A stretch of 64,000 nt of DNA from JAJEEA01 sp965116765 (lineage in GTDB: Bacteria > Acidobacteriota > Vicinamibacteria > Vicinamibacterales > UBA8438): positions 5,208,001 through 5,272,000 of the forward strand of contig OZ220718.1 in assembly GCA_965116765.1 (NCBI GenBank), given 5' to 3'. The position numbers were made by a program, and so were the translations under genes. The notes beneath the pieces were generated by a model, which did no database searches, had not been told where the DNA came from, and was given only the letters and a program-made list of their open reading frames with translations. Each line of letters starts with the position of its first letter. Position 1 is the first letter of the stretch. This document shows, one piece after another, positions 34,847-43,705 of the stretch.

Positions 34847-36085
34847 TCAACGGGGTCCCGAGTTGTCGGCCGGTGCGACCGGCCCCGGTGCCTCCGGTAC
34901 GGCGTCGTCCCGCGGCCGCGGCCCACATGCCGCGTCGAACGCCTGCAACCTGGCTTCGATCGCCTCGGACACCGCCTCCCTGACGTCCGACCGACGCTCG
35001 TCCACCAACGCCTTCAGGTCACGCTCGAGCTGGTCGCGGTTGAAGTGTTCGTCGAGCTTCACGGCGCCCACGTCCACACCCAGCCAGCCCCCCAAGCCGC
35101 CCACGATGCCACCCACCGCGGCCCCGACGGGGCCGAGGGTGGCCCCGGCTCCCGCGCCGGCCGCTGCCCCGCCGAATGTTCCCGCGCCCTTCCCGGCCAC
35201 CTTTCCCGCAGTCTTCGCCGCGACGGACGCCACCAGCTTGGTCGTGAACGACTTGATGAGCGTCGCAGCCGACGCGGCTCCCGCGAGGCCGGTGCCGGCG
35301 GCGACGATGCCCGACAGGCCGACGGACGTCATGAACCGGTGGAGGGTCTCCGGGATCGCCGCCTCGAGCATGCGGGCGCGGAGCCTCCTCGTTTCCTCGT
35401 CCGCGTCCAGCACTTGCACCTGATCGTCGATGCACCGCGCCATCACGGTGCGCATCTCCTCGGCCCACCCTTCCGTCGCGTCGCCGAACGTCTTCCTGAT
35501 GCCCTCGTCAAGATCGCCGAACAGGCGCCTCGTGACTTCCCTTTCCAGTCGATTGGCCGCCGCCAGTCCCAGCTCGGTGTACTGCCCGACCACCGAATAG
35601 TGCCAGTCCAGGAAGTCGGGAATGCGCCTCTCGTAGATCGGCCTCAAATCGGCCTCGACGGCATGGTGCAGGTCTCGGCGCAACTCTGCGAGGCCGGTCC
35701 GTCCATCGTCGCAGAGACACCCCAGCATCCGCCGTCTCAGCACCTGTTGCACGTCGGGCGGCATCGTGGCGGGCCCGATGTCGGGGAGTTCGGCCGGAGG
35801 TCGTGGAGGGTCGGGCGGGCCCGGGTGGCTCGTGGGCTCCGGTCGGTTGCTGATGGCCGCGATCGCCAACACCAGGGTGACGCAGGCGAGCACGACGATG
35901 GTGCGCCAGACCCAGGCCACCACACCGATCGCGCCGGCCCCGCCCGTGTCGACCTGTACGTGCGGGTCGGGCGAGCCCGGGGCCTGCGCCTGTTCCGAGC
36001 GCGCGTCGCCGTCCGGCCCGGGTGAGGCCGCGGGGCCCGCGGTGTCCGGGGTCTCCTCGTGGTCGTTCGCGTTCTCGGCGTCCAT
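34847..36085 (-). CDS. Glycine-rich membrane protein of unknown function
   Basis: The 412-residue product has an acidic proline-rich N-terminus, one membrane helix (TIVVLACVTLVLAIAAIS) and a helical charged middle. A Gly/Ala-rich stretch (GAAAGAGAGATLGPVGAAVG and on) at about 315-350 resembles a glycine zipper that inserts in membranes. I do not recognise a family. It precedes a second membrane protein (36561-37433) on the same strand, with repeats between them, and a third membrane protein is divergent beyond that, so these may work together. Start ATG 36085 is preferred; the frame is open further upstream only through repeats. Confidence 0.7.
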   Translation of the reverse strand: MDAENANDHEETPDTAGPAASPGPDGDARSEQAQAPGSPDPHVQVDTGGAGAIGVVAWVWRTIVVLACVTLVLAIAAISNRPEPTSHPGPPDPPRPPAELPDIGPATMPPDVQQVLRRRMLGCLCDDGRTGLAELRRDLHHAVEADLRPIYERRIPDFLDWHYSVVGQYTELGLAAANRLEREVTRRLFGDLDEGIRKTFGDATEGWAEEMRTVMARCIDDQVQVLDADEETRRLRARMLEAAIPETLHRFMTSVGLSGIVAAGTGLAGAASAATLIKSFTTKLVASVAAKTAGKVAGKGAGTFGGAAAGAGAGATLGPVGAAVGGIVGGLGGWLGVDVGAVKLDEHFNRDQLERDLKALVDERRSDVREAVSEAIEARLQAFDAACGPRPRDDAVPEAPGPVAPADNSGPR

Positions 36086-36250
36086 CTCTCGGTCCTGCGA
36101 CGACGTGCGGGCTCCGCAGGCCGACTGCCAACGAAGGCGGCGCGGAGCGACCGCCCGGCGATACCCCGCGGGTTGGGCGTCGATTCCGGCGGCAGTCGTC
36201 AGGATCGTTGCCGCCACTGACGGAACCCGACAGTGCCGCGCATTGTACTT

Positions 36251-36597
36251 GGTCGAACACCCGCCGGGCCGTGCCCGCGGGACGCTGAGCCGGCCGTGGG
36301 GTCGTGCCGCTCGGCGCTCGGGGCAGTGGCGCCCCCGCGCCTGGTCGAACCCCCGGTCGAGCCGTGCCCGCGGGACGCTGAGCCGGCCGTGGGGTCGTGC
36401 CGCTCGGCGCTCGGGGCAGTGGCGCCCCCGCGCCTGGTCGAACCCCGGTCGGGCCGTGCCCGCGGGACGCTGAGCCGGCCGTGGGGTCCTGCCGTTCGGC
36501 ACCCGCAGCTGCGCCCCCCGCGCCTGGTCGAACCCCCGGTCAGGCCGTGCCCGCGGGACGCTACGCTCGGCCGTGGGGTCCCGCCGTCGGGCGCGCG
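36251..36597. repeat. Tandem ~92-bp repeat, about four units
   Basis: Units starting GGTCGAAC recur at 36251, 36343, 36436 and 36526 (92-93 then 90 bases). They share CCGTGCCCGCGGGACGCT, GGCCGTGGGGTC and a GC-rich end. The array reaches into the 3' end of the minus-strand gene at 36561, whose last codons (RPTAGPHGRA) come from it. Confidence 0.85.
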
Positions 36598-37433
36598 AGC
36601 AGAAGCGCCCCTTCCAGGCTCCGGATGAAGCCGACGAACGCCACGGACCTGTTCAGGAAGAAGCCGGCCCGGACCAGCCAACTCGGTTCACCGAGCCAAC
36701 CCAGGTCACGGTGCATGACGGGCAGCGACGTTCCTTCCGCGACGACGTGCCAGGACAGCCCCTCGAACACGGCGGCGATGCCCAGCGTGTCGGCGACCAC
36801 GGGGCAGGCCGACCCGGCCTGCGCCGCGAACTCCCTCAGAGAGCGTTCGAGTGCGCCCGGTTCGACGGGCAGCGGCTCGACGGGCAGGGGAAGGTAGTAG
36901 CCGTGGAGGTAGACGTAGCCCGCGGCGACGCCGGCGAAGACCAGCCACCCCGCGAGTCGCGCGGTCAGGACGTCGGCGAGCGCCGTCCGGCAAGCGCCCG
37001 CGGTCTGCCGGAAGTGGCCGCCCGGCCAGACGCGCAGCGCCGTGAACGCCAAGGGAAAGCCCACGGCGATGGCGCAGAGGAAATACCAGTCGGCGCCTCG
37101 GGCCAGGGCGGCGAAGATCGCCAGCGCCCCGGTCAGCGAGACGCCGAGAACCAGGCTGATCGCCGCCGTCAGCCAATGGCGCCCGAGCCGGGCGCGCAGG
37201 GAGGACCTGGGGTCGAGCCAGTACCGGAGGGCGAAGCGCCTCCGCTCCAACCGGTAGGTGAAGATCCCGTAGCAGGCGGCGAGGCAGACGAGGGTCGGCA
37301 GGCCGAGGGCCAGGCACGAACCGGCGTGCAATCGATTCCAAAGGAACAGCGCCGCCAGCAGCAGGACGCACGCCGCGAGCGACCTGATGCCCTGGTCGAC
37401 CATCGGCCCGGGACGGTTGTGGACGCGGCTCAC
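36561..37433 (-). CDS. Hypothetical multi-pass membrane protein
   Basis: The 290-residue product has about five membrane segments (AACVLLLAALFLWNRLHAG, LVCLAACYGIFTY, AISLVLGVSLTGALAIF, YFLCAIAVGFPLAFTAL, LAGWLVFAGVAAGYVYLHGYY) and a soluble C-terminal domain with conserved-looking aromatic residues. No family is recognised. GTG 37433 is chosen because AGGAGGA lies eight bases before it; ATG 37403 is the alternative. The C-terminal ten residues are supplied by the 92-bp repeat array. It lies head to head with a SLATT-like gene. Confidence 0.65.
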   Translation of the reverse strand: MSRVHNRPGPMVDQGIRSLAACVLLLAALFLWNRLHAGSCLALGLPTLVCLAACYGIFTYRLERRRFALRYWLDPRSSLRARLGRHWLTAAISLVLGVSLTGALAIFAALARGADWYFLCAIAVGFPLAFTALRVWPGGHFRQTAGACRTALADVLTARLAGWLVFAGVAAGYVYLHGYYLPLPVEPLPVEPGALERSLREFAAQAGSACPVVADTLGIAAVFEGLSWHVVAEGTSLPVMHRDLGWLGEPSWLVRAGFFLNRSVAFVGFIRSLEGALLLARPTAGPHGRA

Positions 37434-37624
37434 TGGCGGTCCTCCTCTTGGCCTGCCTTCTTCAACGAGTCGGTCCGAATCGGCTGCCCACTGGCGCAAG
37501 GGAGGCGGTCGGCGAGTCGCTGGTACGAGTCCGCGACGGGGCCGGCCGCAACCGGTATTCTCCACCAGGACGATGCGGCGATCGGCCGCGAGGCCGACCG
37601 TGGGAATCCGCGTATACTGGGTCG

Positions 37625-38125
37625 ATGGCTTCGCCAATCGAGACCCCGTCGGCCGAGTTGCGCCGTGAGCTGTGGAACGCTCGCGTCGAGGCCGACATGC
37701 GCCAGCGCTACTTCGCCCGGATGGCGCAGCGTGCGCACGTCCGGGATCGCGCTCTCCGGGTGGCCATCTTCTTCACGTCGAGTGCGACCGGGGTCACTGC
37801 CGTCGGCGGCCTCGGGCTGGGCCCGGAGTCGTTCGCATTCGCGACGGCGGTTCTCGCCGCCGCGTCGTTCACGCTCGAGCTCGGATCCGTGGCGATGAAG
37901 CACACCGGCTTCGCCGTGGACTGGGGCCGAATCCACCAGGAGACGCTCGACATGTGGACGGAGAGTGAGCGGGGCGGCCTCTCGCACGACAAGGTCCGCA
38001 CATCCCTGCGCGCCATCGAGCGGCGCATCGAGCCCATCGACCAGCAGTCCATCACCTATCGCGTCGACGCGAGAGTTCTCGCGCAGTGCTTCGACCAGGC
38101 CGAGGCATACGCGTCGGCTCGATGA
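37625..38125 (+). CDS. SLATT-like two-helix membrane protein
   Basis: The 166-residue protein has an N-terminal helix (ELRRELWNARVEADMRQRYF), two closely spaced membrane helices (VAIFFTSSATGVTAVGGL; FATAVLAAASFTLELGS) and a C-terminal cytoplasmic helix pair. The layout resembles the SLATT group of small effector-like membrane proteins. No nucleotide-signalling enzyme is adjacent, so any conflict role is speculative. After its TGA (38123-38125) the same frame continues open for 43 codons encoding a proline-rich basic tail to a second TGA at 38255-38257. Confidence 0.6.
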   Translation: MASPIETPSAELRRELWNARVEADMRQRYFARMAQRAHVRDRALRVAIFFTSSATGVTAVGGLGLGPESFAFATAVLAAASFTLELGSVAMKHTGFAVDWGRIHQETLDMWTESERGGLSHDKVRTSLRAIERRIEPIDQQSITYRVDARVLAQCFDQAEAYASAR

Positions 38126-38257
38126 CCTCCCGCCAACGAGATCGGGATCCGGCTTCGTGAGAGTCAAGCAGAGTATTGGCCATCCCCGCCGCCACGGCCA
38201 CCCAAGGCGCCGCCCGAGCCAAAGCCGATCCCTCCGCCGGCCAAGCCGAAGCCTTGA
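38126..38257 (+). other. In-frame proline-rich extension after the SLATT-like stop
   Basis: Directly after the stop, in the same frame, 43 codons read PPANEIGIRLRESQAEYWPS, then a PPPRPPKAPPEPKPIPPPAK tail, before TGA. Composition (PxxP, lysines) is typical of a flexible tail. It has no start of its own. It may be the original C-terminus cut off by a nonsense change, or coding reached by readthrough. Confidence 0.45.
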
Positions 38258-38444
38258 TGGGGGGAGCGCCCGGAACAGCGTGTTCGTCACCGCCGACCGA
38301 CGACGCGGCCGTTGCGCACGAGATCGACGGCCGGAGGTCGAGCTTCGCCCGCGGTCGCGCGATAGAATGCCGGCCTGATTGAGGCACTTGGCGGCCAAGG
38401 CGGGCTGGCGGATCGCGGGTGCGTCCGGATCACAGGAGGCATTT

Positions 38445-40319
38445 GTGCGCAGACGGGCAATCGTGGCGGCGGCGGTGGCGGCCGCGGCGCTGGTCGGGGC
38501 GGCGCAGGCGCAGGAGCGGCCGAACATCCTGTGGCTGAGCAGCGAGGACAACGGACCCGCCCTCGGGGCCTACGGTGACGCGTACGCCGACACGCCGAAT
38601 CTGGATCGATTGGCCGAGCGCGGCACCGTCTACCTGAACGCGTGGTCGAACGCACCGGTGTGCGCGCCCGCCCGCACCGCAATCATCACCGGGATGTATC
38701 CGCCGGCCATCGGGGCGCACCACATGCGCAGCCGGGTGCGCCTGCCGGACGGGGTGCGGATGTTCCCGCAGCTGCTGCGCGCGGCCGGCTACTACGCGAC
38801 GAACAACGCGAAGGAGGACTACAACGTCGAGAAGCCGGGCCGGGTCTGGGACGAGTCGTCGAACGAGGCGCACTGGCGCAACCGTCCGGGGCATGGCGGT
38901 CCCGGTGCGGCGCCCTTCTTCGCGGTGTTCAACCTCGGCATCACCCACGAGAGCCGCATCCGCCAGCGGCCGCACGAGGCGGTGCACGACCCGGCCGGGG
39001 TGCGGGTCCCCGCCTATCATCCCGACACGCCGGAGGTGCGGCGGGACTGGGCGCAGTACTACGACCGGCTGACCGAGATGGACGCCCAGGCGGGCGAGCG
39101 CCTGGCCGAGCTCGAGGCGGCGGGGCTGGCCGGCGACACCATCGTCGTGTACTTCGGCGACCACGGCGTGGGCCTGCCGCGGGGCAAGCGGTCGCTGCTG
39201 AGCTCGGGGCTGCGGGTGCCGCTGATCGTCTACGTGCCGCCGGGCTTCCGGGAGCTCGCCGGCGACGGTTACCGCACCGGCGAGAGCACCGCCGAGCCCG
39301 CCGCCTTCGTCGACCTGGCGCCGACCATGCTCAGCCTCGCCGGCATTCCCCCGCCGGACCACATGCACGGGCGGGCGCTGCTGGGGCCGTATCGCGACAC
39401 CCCCGCGGAGTACCTGCACGGGTTCCGCGGCCGCATGGACGAGCGCTACGACTTCGTCCGCGCAGTGCGCGATCGCCGGTACCTGTACGTGCGGAACTAC
39501 GCCCCGCACCGCATCTACGGGCAGCACGTGGCCTACATGTTCCAGACGCCGACCACTCGCGTCTGGAAGGCGCTGTACGACGCGGGACGGCTCGAGCCGG
39601 CGCAGCGCCGCTTCTGGGAGACGAAGCCGGCCGAGGAGCTGTACGATCTCGAGGCCGACCCCGACGAGGTGAACGACCTCGCCGCCGATCCCCGGCACGC
39701 GGCGACCCTCGCCCGGCTGCGCGGCGCGCTGCGTGACCACGTGTTCGCCATTCGCGATCTCGGCTTCCTGCCCGAGCCGGAGCTGCTCGCGCGGAGCGGC
39801 GGCGGCGCGCCGTACGACCTCGGGCAGGACGACGAACGCTATCCCCTCGCCGAGATCGTCGGGATCGCGGATCTGGCGACCCGGCCCGGCGTCCCCGCGG
39901 TCCCGGAGCTGACGGCGGCCCTCGACCATGCCGACGGCGCGGTGCGGTACTGGGGAGCGGTCGGGCTGCTGGCTCGCGGCGGGTCTGCCGTCGAGGCGGC
40001 AGGGCCCGCGCTGCGGGCGGCCCTCGACGACCCGTCGGCGAGCGTGCAGGTGACGGCGGCGGAGGCGCTCGGCCGGTTCGGGCGGGACGAGGACCTGGCC
40101 CCCGCCCTCGATCGGCTCCTGTCGCGGGCGAATCTCGACGGCAACGACCTCTTCACCGCCGTGCTGGCCCTCAATGCCCTCGACTACCTGGACGACCGCG
40201 CCCGCGGCGCCGTCGAGGCCATCCGGGCCCTGCCGCGCGGGCAGGCCGGCATGCGGCGGCAGTACCGGAGCTACGTCCCCCAGCTCGTCGACAAGATTCT
40301 GGCCGACCTCGAGCCGTAG
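38445..40319 (+). CDS. Secreted sulfatase with C-terminal HEAT-like repeats
   Basis: A signal peptide (AIVAAAVAAAALVGAAQAQ) leads into the sulfatase domain (PNILWLSSEDNGP). The active-site motif CAPAR is near 72-76, where the cysteine is converted to formylglycine, and metal ligands include DNGP and YFGDHGVGLPRGKR. The domain resembles N-sulfoglucosamine sulfohydrolase-like enzymes. Residues from about 475 are HEAT-like repeats (VPELTAALDHADGAVRYWGA, LRAALDDPSASVQVTAAEAL), an added helical scaffold. It would remove sulfate from glycans or aryl esters in the periplasm. GTG 38445 has AGGAGG five bases before. No anaerobic maturase is nearby, so an outside enzyme must form the formylglycine. Confidence 0.9.
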   Translation: MRRRAIVAAAVAAAALVGAAQAQERPNILWLSSEDNGPALGAYGDAYADTPNLDRLAERGTVYLNAWSNAPVCAPARTAIITGMYPPAIGAHHMRSRVRLPDGVRMFPQLLRAAGYYATNNAKEDYNVEKPGRVWDESSNEAHWRNRPGHGGPGAAPFFAVFNLGITHESRIRQRPHEAVHDPAGVRVPAYHPDTPEVRRDWAQYYDRLTEMDAQAGERLAELEAAGLAGDTIVVYFGDHGVGLPRGKRSLLSSGLRVPLIVYVPPGFRELAGDGYRTGESTAEPAAFVDLAPTMLSLAGIPPPDHMHGRALLGPYRDTPAEYLHGFRGRMDERYDFVRAVRDRRYLYVRNYAPHRIYGQHVAYMFQTPTTRVWKALYDAGRLEPAQRRFWETKPAEELYDLEADPDEVNDLAADPRHAATLARLRGALRDHVFAIRDLGFLPEPELLARSGGGAPYDLGQDDERYPLAEIVGIADLATRPGVPAVPELTAALDHADGAVRYWGAVGLLARGGSAVEAAGPALRAALDDPSASVQVTAAEALGRFGRDEDLAPALDRLLSRANLDGNDLFTAVLALNALDYLDDRARGAVEAIRALPRGQAGMRRQYRSYVPQLVDKILADLEP

Positions 40320-40324
40320 CCGGG

Positions 40325-41899
40325 TCAGGGAGCGACGGCGTCGACGGGCACGTCGCGCAGGCGCTCCTGCACGGTGCCGGGGATGCCGAGGTCGGTGTCG
40401 GCGCCGAGGCGGGCGAGGAGCTCGGCCGTCTCGGGCCAGCTCTGGAACTGGAACGACTGCTTGGCCCCCTCCGCCATGCGGTAGGGGGTGCGGCCCCGGA
40501 AGTCGCGGGCGTCGATGTCGGCGCCCCGGGCCACGAGGTACTCGATGACCTCGTTCAGGCCCCGGAAGGTGGCCCCGTGCAGGGCGGTGAAGTCGGCCTC
40601 GTTGGTCGCGTTGACGTCGGCCCCGGCCTCCACGAGCAGGCGCACCGCCGCCTCCGCCGTCGGCGACCGCACCCCGCGGGGTTGCCGCGGCGTGTAGGTG
40701 GCCCGGCCCAGGCCGGCCGCCGCCATCAGCGGCGTCGTGCCGTCGACGGTGGTCAGGGTCAGGTCGGCCCCGGCCTCGAGGAGCCGCGTCAATATGTCGG
40801 TGCTGCTGCCGGTGAAGCTGGGGATGACGCTGAACACCTGGCTGGGTGCGCCGTTCAGGTCGAACGCGGCCACCCACAGCGGGGTCGCCCCCTGCAGGTC
40901 GCCGGTGCCGGGGGCGAACGGCTCGAACGCGCCCTTCCGCGGATAGCCGATGTAGGACATCAGCATCGCCCACGAGGTGATGCGCGCGTTGGGGTCGGCG
41001 CCGGCCGCGAGCAGGGCGTCGACCAGCTCCAGCCGCTCGCCCGCGCGGAGCCGGCCGCCGACACGGCCGTGGCGGCGGTACCAGTCGCCCAGCCACGTGC
41101 CGACGCCGCCGGCGGCGGCGTGGATGGCGGCGACCCCGCCCGCCCGGTGATTGGGGTCGGCGCCCTCGTCGAGCAGGAACCGGGCGAACCCGGCCTCACC
41201 CGCGATGATCGCGAACGGCAGGGCGTGGGTCCCGTCGGACCCCGGCGCGTTGACGTCGACGCCGGCCTCGACGAGGGCGCGGCCCATCGCCACGTCGCCG
41301 TTGCGCGCCGCGAACATGAGCGTCGTGAAGCCGGCGGAGGTCTCCAGGGTCGGGTCCGCCCCGCGCGCGAGCAGCAGGCGCGCGACGTCGTGATGGGGCG
41401 CCGCGAGCGCCCACATCAGCGCGGTGCTCCGGGTCTCGGCGGTGACCGCGTTCACGTCCGCCCCGTGGTCGAGGAGCGCCTCGACGATGGCCGCCTCGCC
41501 GGTGCGCGCCGCCGTCATCAGGGGGGTGAGGCCGCTCGTCCGGGCCGCTCCCGCGTCGGCGCCGCCGTCGAGCAGCAGCTCGACCATCGCGAGGCTGGCG
41601 TTCTCGGCCGCCCGCTCGAGCGGCGTCACCCCGTGGTCGTCGGCCGCGTCGGCGTCCGCCCCCGCCTCGAGGAGCCTCCCCGCCAGGGCGAGGTCGTCCC
41701 AGTGCGCGGCCCACATCAGGGCGGTGGCCCCGTCGGGGCGCCGCGCGTTCACGTCGGCGCCGCCCGCGAGCAGCGCCTCGACCGCGGCGGCGTCCTGCGC
41801 GGCCACCGCGTCGACCAGGCTCGGGCCCTGTCCGGCCGCATCGGGCGCGGTCCCGGAGACGACAGCCAGGGACACCAGGCAGACGACGATGGCTCGCAT
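40325..41899 (-). CDS. Secreted ankyrin-repeat protein, copy A
   Basis: The 524-residue product has a signal peptide (AIVVCLVSLAVVSGTAPDAAG) and then about ten ankyrin repeats of the pattern DGATALMWAAHWDD, VEALLAGGADVNA. A distinct central section has MSYIGYPRKGAFEPFA, followed by further repeats and a C-terminal VPVDAVAP end. Ankyrin repeats bind proteins; there is no catalytic domain, so this is likely a periplasmic or surface binding module. It shares most of its length with the protein at 43706-45295. The stop lies five bases from the sulfatase stop, tail to tail. ATG 41899 has AAGGAGAG upstream. Confidence 0.88.
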   Translation of the reverse strand: MRAIVVCLVSLAVVSGTAPDAAGQGPSLVDAVAAQDAAAVEALLAGGADVNARRPDGATALMWAAHWDDLALAGRLLEAGADADAADDHGVTPLERAAENASLAMVELLLDGGADAGAARTSGLTPLMTAARTGEAAIVEALLDHGADVNAVTAETRSTALMWALAAPHHDVARLLLARGADPTLETSAGFTTLMFAARNGDVAMGRALVEAGVDVNAPGSDGTHALPFAIIAGEAGFARFLLDEGADPNHRAGGVAAIHAAAGGVGTWLGDWYRRHGRVGGRLRAGERLELVDALLAAGADPNARITSWAMLMSYIGYPRKGAFEPFAPGTGDLQGATPLWVAAFDLNGAPSQVFSVIPSFTGSSTDILTRLLEAGADLTLTTVDGTTPLMAAAGLGRATYTPRQPRGVRSPTAEAAVRLLVEAGADVNATNEADFTALHGATFRGLNEVIEYLVARGADIDARDFRGRTPYRMAEGAKQSFQFQSWPETAELLARLGADTDLGIPGTVQERLRDVPVDAVAP

Positions 41900-42051
41900 T
41901 CCGCTCTCCTTCACGCCGTGCCGTTCCGCGGCAAACGACGCACCCTATTATGCCGTGCGAGGCGAAGGCTCCGATAGGATCCATGAGGCGGCGTGGAAAC
42001 CGCGGGGCGGTGATCGCGGGTCGGGCGATGTCGCAGTGAAGGGGAACGGTC

Positions 42052-43557
42052 ATGGTGTTCAGGGGCGTCGTGGCGGGTGTCGCGTGCTTCGTCGTGCTCG
42101 GGGCGTCGTCGTCCCCGGTCGTTCGGGACGGCCGAGGGACTGCCCCGGCCACCGCCGTCGAGGTCGATCCCGGCGCGGCCGCGCCGACGGCTGTTCGCTA
42201 CGGGCAGGAGTCGTCCGCGGTGGAGGTTGCGAACCGGTGCGACGTGTCTCCTGGAGCTTCGAACGAGACCATCGTCGCCGGGCGGCTGCTCCTGGGCGCG
42301 GCCGACGCCGAGCGCGGCGCGATCCTCGTTGCCGGCGGCCTGATCGCGTCCGTCGGCGAGCCCGCCGCGCTGCGATCGTCGGTTCCGGAGGCCACCGTCA
42401 TCGACTGCGGCTCCGCTTACCTCTCGCCGGGGCTCGTCAACGCCCACGAGCACCCGAACGTCAGCGGGGGGTTCCCCGATCCGGGGATGCGGCCGGTCTA
42501 CACGCACCGCGAGCAGTGGCAGGGCCGCGCCGGCGACGAGCACTACCCGCTCGAGTACGCGAGAACCGATGCTCCCGTCCAGCAGTTCTGGATCGAGCTC
42601 CGACATCTGCTCGCGGGCACGACGACGCTCGGCGGGTCGGGGGCGGTGGCGGGGCTGCTCAAGAACGCGGGCTGGCGGGACGATCCGGCCTACGTCTACC
42701 GGGCCGACATGCAGACGTTCCCCTACGGAACCGCCAGCGAGTCGTTCTCCGGCCTCACCTGCCCCTACGACGGACCGGCGCCCGTCGAGCCGAGGTCGAG
42801 CCCGGGGTTTCCGCCGGACGCGCCCTACACGCCGCACATCGCCGAGGGGACGGACTGCACGGCGGCCCTCGAGGGCCGGTTCTACCTGGATCACGTCGCG
42901 GCCAACCCGGGCCGGCGCTACGCGCTCATCCACGGCGTCGGACTCGATTCCGCGAGCATCGAGCGGCTCGGAGGCCTGGACGTCACCCTCGTCTGGTCGC
43001 CCCGGTCGAACCTGGCGCTGTACGGCGAGACGGTGGACGTGCCCGACGCCCTGGAGGCCGGCGCCCGCGTCGCGATCGGCTCGGACTGGTCGTACTCGGG
43101 CTCGTACAACCTCCTCGAGGAGCTCCGCTGCGCCGAGAGCGCCGACGCGGCGCTGTGGGACGACCGCCTCTCGGCCCGCGACCTCTGGGAGATGGCCACC
43201 CGTCACGGCGCCTACGCCCTCGGCATCGAGGACCGGACGGGGCGCCTGGCGCCGGGGCTCGCCGCCGACCTCGTGGTCTTCCGCGGCCGATCCGGCGACC
43301 CGTACGCCGACCTCGCGGCCTCGACGCCCGCCGACGTCATCGCCACCTTCGTCGACGGCGGGCTCGTGAGCGGACGCGCCGACGCCTTCGAGCCGGCGAG
43401 CCTGCCCAATGCCTGCGCGAACCGCATCGGCGACCACTTCCTGTGCGTCGACTACGACGCCTATCCGTTCGACCACGACGAGCTGCTGCGGGCCAACGCG
43501 GACGCGGTCCCGTTGTTCTCCACCGAACGGCAGGCGAGCTGCGGGATCTTCGAGTGA
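42052..43557 (+). CDS. Secreted amidohydrolase-superfamily enzyme
   Basis: The 501-residue protein has a leader (GVVAGVACFVVLGASSSP) followed by a composite-beta and TIM-barrel fold. The metal site is visible as HxH in LVNAHEHPNVSG near 131, later HGVGLDS and an aspartate in IGSDWSYSGSY. The C-terminal LAPGLAADLVVFRGRSGDP is the usual second beta domain. It belongs to the imidazolonepropionase/cytosine-deaminase-like branch and probably hydrolyses a cyclic amide or deaminates a ring, in the periplasm. It sits between two ankyrin genes. Start ATG 42052 lies 150 bases from the divergent ankyrin gene, room for a shared promoter. Confidence 0.85.
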   Translation: MVFRGVVAGVACFVVLGASSSPVVRDGRGTAPATAVEVDPGAAAPTAVRYGQESSAVEVANRCDVSPGASNETIVAGRLLLGAADAERGAILVAGGLIASVGEPAALRSSVPEATVIDCGSAYLSPGLVNAHEHPNVSGGFPDPGMRPVYTHREQWQGRAGDEHYPLEYARTDAPVQQFWIELRHLLAGTTTLGGSGAVAGLLKNAGWRDDPAYVYRADMQTFPYGTASESFSGLTCPYDGPAPVEPRSSPGFPPDAPYTPHIAEGTDCTAALEGRFYLDHVAANPGRRYALIHGVGLDSASIERLGGLDVTLVWSPRSNLALYGETVDVPDALEAGARVAIGSDWSYSGSYNLLEELRCAESADAALWDDRLSARDLWEMATRHGAYALGIEDRTGRLAPGLAADLVVFRGRSGDPYADLAASTPADVIATFVDGGLVSGRADAFEPASLPNACANRIGDHFLCVDYDAYPFDHDELLRANADAVPLFSTERQASCGIFE

Positions 43558-43705
43558 CCGGGGGTCGGTGAATCGTGACGGAACGTCATCTTCGTCGGCT
43601 CGGCCGTGATGACTTCGCCGTCGCCCTGCCCTATACTGCCCGTGATTCGCCGATATCGACCGGGACCGCGGAACGCCGCGCATTCCGTTGCGGGGGAGAA
43701 GGACC

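Noticed and set aside
36251..36597. CRISPR or coding repeat protein
   Set aside because: The 92-bp units have no unique spacers and carry no start or recognised protein motif on either strand; only the neighbouring gene's tail reads into them.
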